From Isochrysis galbana (taxonomy: Eukaryota > Haptophyta > Isochrysidales > Isochrysidaceae): a DNA stretch of 64,000 nt. Positions 42,933 through 54,099 of the stretch are shown one piece after another; the first letter of the stretch is position 1; each line of letters begins with the position of its first letter. The DNA lies in contig CM030938.1 of assembly GCA_018136815.1 (NCBI GenBank), forward strand, positions 3,983,448 through 4,047,447. Reading direction: 5' to 3'. Under the pieces are notes generated by a model that was given only the letters and a program-made list of their open reading frames with translations, was not told the origin of the DNA and did no database searches. A program made the position numbers and the translations under genes.

Positions 42933-43199
42933 GTCACAAGGGACACGCTCCTCATGAGTCACAAGCTGCTGGCGCCTTTAGGGCTCTTTGCGGTGTCTGC
43001 TCCTCGTTAAGGGAATGAAATTTCGAAGTGTTTTGTGTTTGTGATCGTGTGTGGTCTTGCGTTGTGCACGTGACCGCGCACAGTAATCATGCTCAGTGGT
43101 GCGTTTTAGCAAGTGCCGCTTCGGCCTTCGCTCCGCTGTGCATCTGCTGTGAGATGGTCTTCATGCCGCTTTCTCCATCGTCCTCGCACGTCATGCTGT
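42933..43199. other. 3' flank of the telobox MYB gene
   Basis: A short direct repeat (GACACGCTCCTCATGAGTCACAAG, twice at 42917 and 42941) spans the stop codon. Nothing else supported. Confidence 0.4.
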
Positions 43200-43440
43200 A
43201 AGTTGTAAGAAAACTCAATGCTATCAGTGTAATAATAATAATACAACTGAGTATTAGTGCCGCTATGGCTACTAGCCCTGCACCAACACGACAAAGGCCA
43301 CGATACACATGACCGCATTATAAACCAAGGCGCACACAAATCTCAAATCTATGCACCTGATTATAACTCCCCCCTCGCAGGCCCCCGGCTCCCGTTAGAA
43401 CTCCCCACAAGCTCATTGGGATGAAAACCCAGTTAGTCGC
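43200..43440 (-). repeat. Dispersed repeat R6, copy 3
   Basis: Reverse complement of 28555-28780, in the same internal order, with an AATAATAATAATA run at 43230. Confidence 0.8.
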
Positions 43441-43851
43441 CAATGTCCAATGTAGCATGTACATTGAAGACTTACTGGGGAAAAGCGGGGGGGGGGCCGA
43501 TGAGCGAGCTCCTTTGCAGTCGTCCCGTTGGTTGAGAATGAAAGGCCCTTACTTAGAGCAAGCCAGCCTGCCTGAGCAGTCCTACGCAGAATAAGCGACG
43601 GCGCCCGGGGAACCTTATTTCGAGCGGGCTCCCGTGGGCGCGCTTGCTTGCGCCGCTCCCTCCGCGGCTCCTCCACCTATCGCCGGCCTCTCACTCTCAC
43701 TCCGCCCGTTTACAACCCGTAACGAACGGGGCGCGGTTATGCGGTTATCGTTGAAAACCTTTTAATATTCATACCTAATACCGCACTCGCGGCGAATGGA
43801 ACCGCACTACCTACTACACGTAGTACGTAGCATACTTTCTACACCTAGCCC

Positions 43852-43921
43852 GGTCACTCACGTACTCTTCTTAACCACTATTTTCTACCTCCCCTTGCTG
43901 GGTGCCCAAGGATTCCGCAGC
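43852..43921. repeat. Dispersed repeat R11, copy 2
   Basis: Matches 17809-17870. Here the sequence continues into poly-C instead of the CCTAGATGG element. Confidence 0.7.
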
Positions 43922-44671
43922 CCCCCCCCACCCACCCACCCACTACCTCTGCACCTGCTACCTGCCCTGCCAGCCCCCCCCCCTCCCCCCCCCCCCCCCG
44001 CAACCCCCTCCCGCCCCACGAAGGGCAATGGCGTCGGTGAGTGACCCCCCTCCCTTAGCTTCTCCTTCTCCCGCGCGTGGCGGGCTATTTTGGGAGATTG
44101 AGGCGGGCGCTCGCGCTCGCGGGAAGGAATCAAAGTAGTGAATGTAGGGCGCATCACTCTTAGAAACGGCGGAGCCTCCGCGACGACCGATCGCGCGCTT
44201 GATCGGCCGAAAAATGGCCTGGAGGTGGTGGCCATGGAGAGCCCAGAGCTCTCGCTGTCGCATCCGCGATCGACCTTTTTGTTTTAGAAGTTGTTTGCGT
44301 TTCTATGTTCCCTCCTTGCAGGCTAGCCACGAGTTACCGTCGCAGGGTCCTACATTCGTCCATTCGCCCTTGTTGCCCTCGCCTCCTTTGTCGCCTCCCT
44401 TGCCGCCTGCTTGCCCCTCACCTGGCTTACCTCCTTGCGTGCTCCTCGCGTTTTAGGCTAAGTCGCGCGATCAGGTATCGCCGGTGCAAGGAACCGCCCC
44501 CATGTGTGACCCTGATTCCCCCTCAGGTGTTGGCCGTTGGATTATACCGTGGCGCTATTTTAAATTTTACTTCGGTCTTCATCAAATCACTTAAGGGTTT
44601 TCGAAAGATTCCCTCCTTATTCCTGTGCGTAACTGTCGCCCCGTCGGATCGTCCGTCGCCCCGTCGCTCTC
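43922..44671. other. Intergenic, low complexity
   Basis: Poly-C and C/T-rich runs at 43922-44010, then mixed sequence with short ORFs. No gene recognised. Confidence 0.4.
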
Positions 44672-45030
44672 TTGTCGGCATTCTCTTCCTTGTTCGGTCT
44701 GTCAGCAGGTTCCTGTGCGTTCCGTGATAAGGATACGTTAGTGTGGAGAGTGTTGACGTAAGTGTAGTGTCATCTCGTCGGTCTATCGGCCCCGAACCGT
44801 CTGTCATCTGTCGTTTTTCGTTCGTCGCTCTCGTTCTCGTTCTCGTTCCCGTTCTCGTCCCTCGTTCTCAACACTACCTCAATACCAAACCTCAGCCCAA
44901 TCCCCAAGCCTCAGCCTATCCAACCCGATCCACCCAGCTATGTCCGCTCCGTCGTCGCGCTCGCCCTCGCCCAAGCCCGTCCTCCCGCCTTTCTCTGTTG
45001 AGGAGGTGGTCCAACCCGTCATTGGCCACC
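44672..45030 (+). repeat. Dispersed repeat R8, copy 3
   Basis: Matches 14128-14510 and the complement of 8429-8650, with the conserved ATG at 44940 and Ser/Pro-rich frame. Confidence 0.85.
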
Positions 45031-45270
45031 CCCCAACTTCCGCCGCGCCTCTCGCCGCTTCCCTTCCGTCCCTTCTGTTGCCCCATCTGAGGCAGTGGTA
45101 ACCTCGGATCCGTCACTCGCGAGCGGAGAGGGGGGTCACTAGTAGGTGGTAGGTGGCACGCGGGTTCTTAAGGGTGGCACACGCCCGTACTGACGACCCA
45201 TCCTGGCCCCTCGCACCGCAGGAACGCCTCAATTCGCTTGCGCCCCGCCGCGATGGCATTGGTACGCTTG

Positions 45271-45430
45271 ACGTCTAACTTTATAGTTGGTCGCCATGGA
45301 GCGCGCCGCCGCTCCCCACCTCTCCTTCGGGCCACTCGCCCTCTCGCACTCGCTATCCGCCATGTCCGCTCCGCCCTCGCGCTTGCCCCCGCCACTGCCC
45401 GCCATCCATCCTCCAGCCATGGGAGATGAT
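45271..45430 (+). repeat. Dispersed repeat R9, copy 2
   Basis: Matches 35563-35645 and runs into a frame with an ATG at 45361 similar to the R8 start (CCGCCATGTCCGCTCCG), linking R8 and R9 as related 5' modules. Confidence 0.75.
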
Positions 45431-46545
45431 CAGCCCGTCCAACCCGCCAATTTCCAAAACGCCGTGCCTTCCGCCGCCTACCTTCTGTCCCATTCGGTCC
45501 CTTCCGTTCCGGCCGTAACCTCCAGTCCGTCATACAGACGTGTAACGAACTGGGCATTTACGCAGTGCGCTTTGGTATGGGCATACACCATCATACTTGC
45601 AGAGTCTACGATCGGAGGGTAGACTCAAGGCACCGATGGCCCCCGCATTAGTTAGGCAGCGCAACGTTTGTCGAGGGGGCGGCGCGAGAGCCTTACCGAT
45701 TTTTCGGTGGGTGGAGCTCTCTCTCCGCCCCCCCCCTTCTCCGCGCGCTCTCTCCCCTCTCCTGCGGCACGCGCGATGGCGCGCCTGCGGCAGGCCTCCA
45801 GCTGCCCTCTGGCGATCATAGGCCACAGTTAACAGCTACGTTAATACCTTGGTTCACCATTATTCCAATATTGGGAGGCGCCTCGTGCCTCGAGCCACTC
45901 CCCTCCCATCTCAGGCTCCAATTGTCCCCCGACCATCAAGATGTCAAGGAGAGCCCAACCCCTGATTGGGGCGGCCCAACTAGCCCCCGAGGCTGAGGCT
46001 ACTTTGGCCGCGTCGCTAGCGTTGCAACGCCCCTTGAGAGTCAGAGCTACTCTGACGAAGCAGAGTTCCTCCTCGATCCGCGAGAGTTGGCAGCGCACAG
46101 TCGCACGCCATATCTCACAAGACGCACATTATGCGTCATGCCATGTCATGCTACAGCCGATATAATAAAGGTAGCATGCCAAAATGACCGAAGATGAGCA
46201 TACTTATAAGTATTGACCAATCGGTGGTCACCAAGTCGAGCCATCATTCTTCGGCTACCATATTTCTCATAGACTCGTGGCACCCGAGACCCACACCGGG
46301 CGCTTGCGAATGTGTAGCAAGCATCTACGTGACCCTCAACGGTTGAGCCCGGCGAGTAAGGTAGCAACAAATGAAAATGATGTGGAAGTATGTGTCATAT
46401 GTGGTTCTTCTCCACTGCATGGAAGACGATGAACCACATGGCCTCTAGGCTTCCTTGTAGTTTGTGTTGGTAGACGTTGCCAGCTGCATGGTGCGGTGCT
46501 TCACCAGTATATGCCAGTAATTTGGTTCGCTAGCAACCGACTCTC
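45431..46545. other. Intergenic, no gene seen
   Basis: Short ORFs only. 46140-46545 is AT-richer and is the 3' flank of the minus-strand kinase. Confidence 0.4.
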
Positions 46546-48564
46546 TCAGCAAAAGCCGGCAACTCCGAAAGAGTACTCCTCCAATTCCTCCGACACTTCT
46601 TGGAGACTGCGAAGCTCCTCCTCAAAAACTTTGTTGGAGGTGTAATCGAAATCCTCAAAGATCTGTTGGTCGTGGGCAAGGAGGGGAAAGCTCGCACGAC
46701 CTGCAAGTGAGGTCTTCATGAAGTCAACCATCCCGCAGAAGTGGTCCAACTGATTCTTGTCGTTGCCGCGTGGCACTGGCTGCCGTCGAGGTGTGAGACC
46801 CTCAAGATCTAGCTCGAATGGAGGCTTCAACTCGAGCGATAGGAGCGCCTCCCACTTGATGTCTCGGAACGCAGGGTGCTCGTAAATCTCGGTGACGCCA
46901 AGCTCGCCGCAGCCACAACGCGTGGTGCGGTCGCGTTGTAGCAATCGCAGCGCAAGGTCTTGCACATCGGGGTTGATGTAGCTTGGAAGGAGAAGTTCTT
47001 TGCTCTTAGACATTTGCTCGCTCTCCTTTCTATTCTCTCCTCTCAACGGGTTTTCCGCGGTTAGCATCTCAACGATCAGGATGCCCACATTCCACCAATC
47101 GGCCTCTATGCCGTAGTTTCTCTCGTATACCTCCGGAGCGCGGTAGCCATGGGTGCCCGTGATAGTCATTCGCCGCTTAAGCGTTGGGCGTCCGCATTTG
47201 GCCGTCTTATCTTGCACAGCATTTGCACCGCTGCTGCAAATGCACCCGTTCTCATCCATGCCCCGAGCAGCGCCCATGTCGGCTAGCTTGAGATAACCAT
47301 CCATCGTCAGCAAGACGTTGTCCGGCTTCAGGTCACGATAGAGGATGCCGAGCTCGTGGAGGTGGTGGGTGGCCAAAACGATTTGTGCGGCGTAGAATAT
47401 TGCACGGGCGTGCGTGTAGGGGCCACGCATGAGATCGGCATACATGTTCCCGCCAGGAATGAAGTCGAGGACGAAGCACAAGTGATCCTCCGTTTGGAAG
47501 GCAAAGCGCAGAGGAACGATAAAGGGATGCTCGACAGAGGCGAGCGCCTCTTTTTCGCGGAAGATGGAATGAGTCTGATTCTGGGAAATCAAGATCCGCT
47601 TGTCAATCACCTTGAGCGCATATAGCTTCTTCGTGTCACGTTTCGTCGCGAGGAGTACCATCCCGAACCCGCCGGCTCCAAGGAAACGAAATACGTCGAA
47701 ATCAGAGATGCCCACGATCCCTCGCTTGTCTTCATCGATGCAATCCAGGAGCTCCTGGTATTCATAAGACTGAAGAAATCTGCGTGCACGAACCGGATGG
47801 TTGATGTTAGCATGTGCCTCTTTATGAAGCAGGCGTGTGACGAGCGCTGCCACGCAGCGCTGCTAAAGAGCTGTGAATGAATCATCGCACCTCTGGTACA
47901 CATCTTCTCTCATCGAACTCAACACTATGTTCTGGACGGGGTCAAACAGGTCTAGAGGAATGTCTTCGTGAGCAAGCTGAAACTGCGTCCCCGCCGTCTT
48001 TTGGACCACCTCTCGGATCGCCGTCACGACGTCTCGTGAGACCTCAATTTGATGCGTCGAGCCCTGCAACGCTGCGGCAACCAGCCGGTTAGAGCAAGGC
48101 GTGGAGGCGCACGGCCGCTGTCTGCGTGAAAGGCAAGGAACGCCACTGACCTCTCTGACGTACTTTTGGTACAGCTTCCGGGCCTTGAATGCACGGTAGT
48201 CGACAGCTTTGATGGACCTATAGCTCTCCATCTCGAGCCATGCAAGCAGATCATTGATCGCCGCCTCGCGCAAGCAGAATGTCTGCCAGCAAGAGAAGGG
48301 GGAGAATGTGGGGGAGCGGATGCTGGCAAGATCGCTCAACTATTATGTCGTCTGCAGAAGAAGTGAGTCGTGCATGTGCAACAGCTTGCTCTTGCATTCG
48401 CGTGCTCCTACCTTGAACTGATTCAGCTGCTTCTTGTCCATCAGGAGTTGCTCGAGAGAGAGCTGGAGCGTGCAACTAGTGGGGCACTCTGGGTGCCGCT
48501 TGCTTGCGCCCGTGCACGCCGTCGGAGGCTTCTTGGCCGGGTGGATCACAGTGCTGGCCGTCAT
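46546..48564 (-). CDS. GRK-like protein: RGS domain followed by AGC-type kinase, four exons
   Basis: Exons are 48564-48412, 48282-48151, 48063-47891 and 47779-46546. The introns are GT-AG (129, 87 and 111 bases) with phases 0, 0 and 2, giving 563 residues. Exons 1-3 form an RGS fold split by introns (SLEQLLMDKKQLNQF, then AINDLLAWLEMESY, then PLDLFDPVQNIVLSSM). Splicing joins DVYQR directly to FLQSYEYQ, the GRK junction between RGS and kinase. Kinase motifs: GAGGFG (187-192), Lys209, catalytic Asp302 in YRDLKPDN, Asp320 in a DMG replacing DFG, and an APE motif. The kinase is closest to the AGC/GRK class. A role in phosphorylating activated receptors is inferred from architecture. Confidence 0.87.
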
Positions 48565-49389
48565 GCGCAGCTCCCCCTCCCCCATTCCTCTTCCCCTTCC
48601 TTCCCCTCCCCCCCCCTCCCACACTCCCCCACACCCGCACACAAAGATAGCCCCTGCCTTCCCGCTCCGCTTCTTTCCACTCAGCGCGCGCACCACAGCA
48701 ACGGCCGGCCGGAGCGGGCGACGCCTGCGAGAAGGGACGGCCACCCTCTCCCCTCTCTCCTCTCCCTCCCTCCCCACTGGTCTCCTCTCGGTCCCATTAC
48801 GTGCAATATAGTACTTGTGCCTCTACTTTATTCTGATCAAGTCCGTCCTCCTACTCCCTCCCTCCCTCTTCCTACAGTACTCCCCCCCCCCCCCCACCCA
48901 CCTTTCCCAACCTCTCTCTTCTTTCCTTCTTTCCTCTTGGTTCTTCATCACCCCCCCCCCTCTCGCCTCTCTCCCTCTCTCTCTCGCGCGCGCGGAGACT
49001 CTCTCTCTTCTTCTCGCGGCAGCCGGCGGCGGCAGAGAGATCGAAACACAAAGGCGGACGCGGCCGTTACGAGCCGCTCGCCCCCCCGTCCGACCAAAAC
49101 TATTTTAGGACGAGAGAGGGGCACGCGAGAGGCTTGAAACGGGAGAGGAAGGAGAGGGAAGAGGGCACGGCGGAGAGAAGGGGGGAGATCTAGACAAAGG
49201 TAGAGAAACGTAGGAGAGGGAGAGAAAGGCAAGCGCCCCGGCCGCCCGCAGCCCTGATGTTGTAAGAGTTTGAAGCGTGAAGGGGCGAAGGGGCTCGCTC
49301 TCTCCTCGCTGCGGCATACTTCATACTTTATGACTTTATGGTAGAGTTCATGAGTTCATGGACAAGACACGCTTTTCGCTTTTCCATGA
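48565..49389. other. Pyrimidine-rich 5' flank of the kinase gene
   Basis: C/T-rich on the plus strand from 48570 to 49000, including a poly-C run at 48886 and a CTCTCT run at 48966. No ORF supported. Confidence 0.5.
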
Positions 49390-49689
49390 GTTAACTTAAG
49401 GTGGTCCGCGGATGAGCGGGCCCACCCCCCGGTATAAAATTTCTCCTCCGCTTCGCGGGACCGTGGCAATGAGCGCAGAGCGCAGAGGGTGTCTCGAGGG
49501 AGGGGGCGAGGGGGCCATCGCAGAAGGGGATGGACAGCCAGAGGGCCATGGCAGATGGCAGCCTGGCAGATGGCAGCCTGGCAAAGGCGGCGGAGACACC
49601 CTCCCTACTGTCCCTAGCTGTGGAGAGGCAGTCGGCCGGCGGCAGTACTTCCGGGGAGGCCAGCACCTCGGAAGACGGAAGAAGGTAGT

Positions 49690-49784
49690 AGCACCGGGAC
49701 ACTATTACTATCTACTATAGTAGCCCAAAGTGTACTACCAAGTTCTACTATAGTAGGCCAAATCCCAACCTATTCACAGCCTTA
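49690..49784 (+). repeat. Word-array element fragment (CTACTATAGTAG words)
   Basis: Two CTACTATAGTAG palindromes and related words end in TATTCACAGCCTTA, which resembles the right terminus of element C (GTTCACAGGCTTA). No left terminus was found. Confidence 0.4.
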
Positions 49785-50611
49785 AAGGGGAAGTGGTAAA
49801 GTAGGGAGGGTAGCTAGGAGTAGCACAAGCACTCTGCCGCGCGCCGTGCAAGTAGCGCGGTTAGTGTTCTAAGATTGTTTTTAGAAAAATCGAACGCGAA
49901 AGCGAAAGGCGATTTTTTTGTATACTAATAATAATAATAATGAAGACAACAGAAGTTGACGTTGAACGCCCCGCGGGCGAGAGGGCAGATTCACATACTC
50001 ACATACTACTAGATAGACTTACCTCACAGGGCAGCTGAGACGCCGGACCCGGTGGATTGGGGTCCTGACGAGCACTCGTGACCAACTCGCCGCAGAGGTC
50101 TACCTGCGCGCGACGAAATCACGCTCGCTATCGCCATCGCTATGGGCAAAACATAACTCGGGCTCCAGGGGCCCATTCGCTTTCGCGCGCTGCCAATGCG
50201 ACCCGCAGTGGGGGACATGGCGCGCGCGAGGGGGTGCTCCAAGCTCGAGCACTGCCTCCCGAGCCAGTGTTGGGATTTCTTACGTCAGGCATCGGATAAA
50301 ACCTAATACTACAAGTAGTAGTAGTAGTAGGAATATTCTTATCGCACTCGCGGCGCCTCTCGGCCTCTCTCCCCTACTCCCCCTATTTAGCCTAACGTTT
50401 CCCGTTTCCCTTAGAATTGAACGAAGAATCCGCTGAATACCGGCTGAACTCGAGCTGAATACGATATGGACGGGGCGGCGGCTGGCTCTGCGGATTTGCC
50501 GGCGGCGCGCGGTGGCCTCTTGTTCCCCCCTCGCCAGACAGCCAGTTCCCCTTCTCTGCTTCCGCTGCGGGCGTGCTGCGTGGTGGTGGAACCAGGTGAT
50601 TGTCTGGTGCG
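49785..50611. other. Intergenic with repeat R12 and the 5' flank of 50612
   Basis: 49800-49870 matches 14860-14925. GTAGTAGTAGTAG and AATAATAATAAT short runs occur at 50312 and 49925. A second ATG at 50466 opens another frame before the gene and could be an upstream exon or uORF. Confidence 0.4.
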
Positions 50612-51739
50612 ATGGCGACGCTCGTGCTCAGTCCGTCTGGTCCATGGTCGCAAATCGCCAGCTTCTTCTTCCTGCTGGGCGGCAGTTTTGCCGACCTGCT
50701 TATTGTGCGGCTGATGCTCACGCTCGCGTACGTCTTCCTGCTGGCGCACGTGCTCACCGGCTTCGCTCCCTGGCCATTCGTATATCAGCAGGCCGATCAG
50801 CCCTTTCTCATTGCGGTCGATTCGGTCGTGTGGGCGGTGCTTGGAGTCTACGTGCACGGCTCCTCTTTGTTCCGTCTGCTATATGAGGAGCGGTATGTTC
50901 CGCTGAGTGAGGAGGACGAGGAGGTTTGGCGCATGTTCTACCGGCGAGCACGCATCTCACGGCTGCTTTTCAAGGAACAGATTCTCCCGGGGAGTTCATT
51001 CCGGAGCTACCAGCCTGGCGAGCTCATTGTAGATCCCACGATGCCCCAACGCCTTCATTTGATCGTGCAAGGGCGGGCGCATGGCATCGTAAAGCTCAAG
51101 CAAGGAGGCGGTTTCGACGTGCGGATGGTCTCGGGGGATTTATTCGAATTTAAACACCTTCATTTATTTGGTGTACCGGTCGGCTTCATCGATCGCGATA
51201 TGACAGTTCACGCAAAGAGCCATGTGCGCACCTTCTCCATTAGCGTCGAGCGGTTGAAACAAATGGCCGGAGGTTCAGCGCCGATGCGACAAGCTTGGCT
51301 GACGGTCATCATCGCCGGGCTTGCCCGCCAAGCTGAGCTGAACTATTATCGCGGCGAACGCACCAGCGACGGGATGACTTTGGCGGCACTGGACGAGTGG
51401 CGTGACCCTGTTTTCAGTCCGTTGCTACCAAAGGAGCTGCCCCCAGCACACACTCCTGGATCAGGTGCTTGCCTCTGGCCAAAGCCTCTTCTCACTTTGG
51501 GAAGGACCATGAGACGTACTTTTTCGCCTCCGTTCCCGTTCACCAAGGGCAGAAGCGGCGTGCGCCACACCGCGATGAACACACAGCAGGACGTTGAGCT
51601 CATCGGCGAAACGCATCGATTCTTGAGCTCCGGACCGGCAAGATCCCAACCACATGATGTAGACATTGTGGAAGTACAGCGAGTGCAATCGAAAGAGATG
51701 GCAATCGCGGCTGGCCCTTCTATTATCGCCATAGTCTGA
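50612..51739 (+). CDS. Popeye-domain-like membrane protein with cNMP-binding-type C-terminal part
   Basis: An intronless 375-residue frame. The first about 75 residues hold two or three hydrophobic helices, followed by a conserved loop and a beta-roll region (EEDEEVWRMFYRRARISRLLFKEQ; then SYQPGELIVD and LHLIVQGRAHGIVK). This order, membrane helices then a cyclic-nucleotide-binding-like jelly roll, is that of Popeye (BVES/POPDC) proteins, which bind cAMP at the plasma membrane. The phosphate-binding cassette of classical cNMP domains is not obvious, as is also true of animal Popeye proteins. The C-terminal about 120 residues are probably disordered. The frame is open back to a TTG four codons upstream; ATG 50612 is preferred. 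Confidence 0.65.
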   Translation: MATLVLSPSGPWSQIASFFFLLGGSFADLLIVRLMLTLAYVFLLAHVLTGFAPWPFVYQQADQPFLIAVDSVVWAVLGVYVHGSSLFRLLYEERYVPLSEEDEEVWRMFYRRARISRLLFKEQILPGSSFRSYQPGELIVDPTMPQRLHLIVQGRAHGIVKLKQGGGFDVRMVSGDLFEFKHLHLFGVPVGFIDRDMTVHAKSHVRTFSISVERLKQMAGGSAPMRQAWLTVIIAGLARQAELNYYRGERTSDGMTLAALDEWRDPVFSPLLPKELPPAHTPGSGACLWPKPLLTLGRTMRRTFSPPFPFTKGRSGVRHTAMNTQQDVELIGETHRFLSSGPARSQPHDVDIVEVQRVQSKEMAIAAGPSIIAIV

Positions 51740-52738
51740 ATCAGGTTTCGTCGGTTGGGCGCCGTCAGCTCCACTTAGCTCAGCCTGGCCTCTCGCCTAT
51801 GGGCACTCCCACAACCTTCGGCGGTCTTCCTCAAGCCCCTCTTCATGCCCACGGGTGGCAGATCGCACATGCTTCTTCACCCTTCATTGGCATAGTGTAC
51901 GCACAGCATATATAATGGCACGGCACTCGTTATGAGCGTGCTAGCTTTAGCTGGCATATAAAGCAGTTCTGTAACGGCACGCCGTATGTATATGTGTTTA
52001 TTGGTGCTTGGACCAAGCTACAAGCTTGCAGGCTACTGAATGCATATGTCATGCCAAAAAAATAAGTAATGTCATATTTACATCCTTGCCAACCCCACTA
52101 GCTACTAGGCACTATCTTATTGAACACAACTTGTTAGTCCCGGAATCCCGCCATGCGCCTGATGCTTGACGAGCAAGGTGCCCGAGTGATACCAGGGGGA
52201 GGGGTCACTGCCCCCCTCCTCTCGATATTTGTCCCCCCACAAGCCTTTGTCTGCCTGGTACAAATAGGAGACGGGGGGCAGTGAGTAGTGCGTACGAGTG
52301 CTGGCCAAAGTGGGCTTGGGAGTGCAAGTCCTGACCCGCGCCCACTAGGAGTAAGGAGTCTAGGTCAGGGTGTTGAGTGCTCAGCCCATGCCAGGAGGTA
52401 GGGCATGAGAGTGGCTTAGGGGTCCCCACGGAGGGAAGTTAGTGCCCCGTTAGGGGGGCGCAGAGCGCCCCCATTGTTAATGCCATTGTCCCCTATTACC
52501 TATTACGACAACATTAGGCAATAGGTTGCCCCTAGTGCTCCGAGGCACAGTAATCTTCATCGGCAACGAAGCCTCTACCCCGCGATGGGGGAGTGCGCGG
52601 TTGGTGCATGGCTTATCCGATGTATGTGGTTAGGTACGCTAGCCTACGCTAGTTAGCAAAATGCTCCATACAAGTCTACAAGTATACGAAATAATCGTAG
52701 TGGTTCCTGTGAAACCGAAGATAAAGAATGGATGAAAG
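51740..52738. other. Intergenic, no gene seen
   Basis: AT-rich flank (51890-52110) then GC-rich unique sequence. No repeats shared with the rest of the window were noticed. Confidence 0.4.
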
Positions 52739-53620
52739 ATGGTCCTATCCCTATCGATTGGATCTGTGAGTGGCGCGAGAATGGCGAGGAGGCCGTCTCC
52801 ATCCCCATCCCTCCTCAGGAAGAGCGTGGCGCTGTGCCTCATGGGCTCGGTGTGCGCGGCCGTCCAAGCTTCGCCGCTGTTGATGTCGAGCGCCTCCTTC
52901 TACGAGAAGGTCTCGCAATCGGCCGAGAACTGGCTGGTTCTCTTCCGTGTCTCTTGGTGTGGGGCGTGCCAAGCGTTCTCTCCTGAGTGGCTGGCTCTCA
53001 CCGAGAGCTGGCAGGGCAGAACCCGCCTCGGAGAGGTGGATGCGGAGTCGGAGGCTTACCTTGCTGACCATTACGGCGTTCACAGCTACCCGGCGCTCCT
53101 CGATATCCGTGGCGGCCGATTCATCTTCTATTCAGGAGACCGAACTGCTGCGTCAATTTCAGCATACCTGTTGCGCTCTTGGACGGCTGAGGAAACCGAG
53201 CGCTCGCAGCCTCTGCATGGGCCGCCAAGTCTGGCGGATCACGCCATTCGATGGTGGCATATGCTTGCGTCGCAGATCGTGCAAGTCGGTGACGTTATGC
53301 TGAGGTTCCCGCTTGCCGGATTCTTGTTTGCACTTGCATTCTTGTTGTTGGGGATGGCCATTGGGAAGGGGCCGCATGTGCACCGCCCGGCCTCTTTCTT
53401 GACAGTAACCTGTCCCGTTGCGACGCGAAGAGGCGAAATTCTGAAAGTCGAGCTACCGAGGCCGGTGCGATGGTGGCCGTGGCGAAATGGCGTTGCGCAC
53501 ACGATGTTGGTGACCGCCCCTACTGACATGGAGCCTGGTGGCACATTTTTCGTGCCACTCGTGAGCATCCCCCCCGTAGAAGGGCATTCCACGCATGGCA
53601 AGAGGGGAAAGTCGGAATGA
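52739..53620 (+). CDS. Secretory-pathway thioredoxin-like protein with membrane anchor
   Basis: An intronless 293-residue protein. An N-terminal hydrophobic segment after a basic stretch (about residues 27-45) acts as a signal. The thioredoxin fold follows, with active site WCGAC (Cys74, Cys77) in place of WCGHC and cis-Pro118 in HSYPAL. A transmembrane helix lies at about 190-210, then a basic, probably cytosolic tail. The layout matches single-domain PDI/TMX-type thiol oxidoreductases of the ER membrane. Loss of the active-site His would lower oxidising power. The first ATG was used; an internal ATG at residue 15 would give a tighter signal peptide. Confidence 0.8.
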   Translation: MVLSLSIGSVSGARMARRPSPSPSLLRKSVALCLMGSVCAAVQASPLLMSSASFYEKVSQSAENWLVLFRVSWCGACQAFSPEWLALTESWQGRTRLGEVDAESEAYLADHYGVHSYPALLDIRGGRFIFYSGDRTAASISAYLLRSWTAEETERSQPLHGPPSLADHAIRWWHMLASQIVQVGDVMLRFPLAGFLFALAFLLLGMAIGKGPHVHRPASFLTVTCPVATRRGEILKVELPRPVRWWPWRNGVAHTMLVTAPTDMEPGGTFFVPLVSIPPVEGHSTHGKRGKSE

Positions 53621-54099
53621 ACGTCTCTTCACAATCTGATCATAGACGACCTCAAAATCGATGTTAAGAACAGCTAAGGGAAAGGACGAGATCTTTCCGG
53701 CCAAATGCCTTGAGAATTGATGGTAAGTATTGGCAATACATCACTGCAACAAAATGTACTATGCACATACTAGCAGGCCTCATTGACCTCGCCTCGCCAC
53801 ATTTCCCAAAGGAACAACTACCGAGAGGTGTCTAGGAGCCAGTGCCACAGCGAGCGAGTAGGGAGTAGGCATGGGGCCAGTGTATGCATGCACGGTTGGG
53901 GAGTTGAGAGGGTTGCGAGCCTTGATAGCGCACATGGAACGCGCGGCGCGATAGCGATAGTGGCGCCATCTACTCCTCCTATTACAATACACAATAGCTT
54001 GCCCCTACATACGCATGGCAGTGGGCGAAGTGGGGGGAGGGAGGCGAGCTACTCACGAGAAATTTTATTTTCATGTATACGTGAAAGATCAGTTGTACT

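Noticed and set aside
47863-47903. Reading the kinase through the 47891 region without splicing
   Set aside because: The frame stops at TAG; the GT at 47889-47890 and AG before 47779 give a phase-2 intron that restores the GRK junction.
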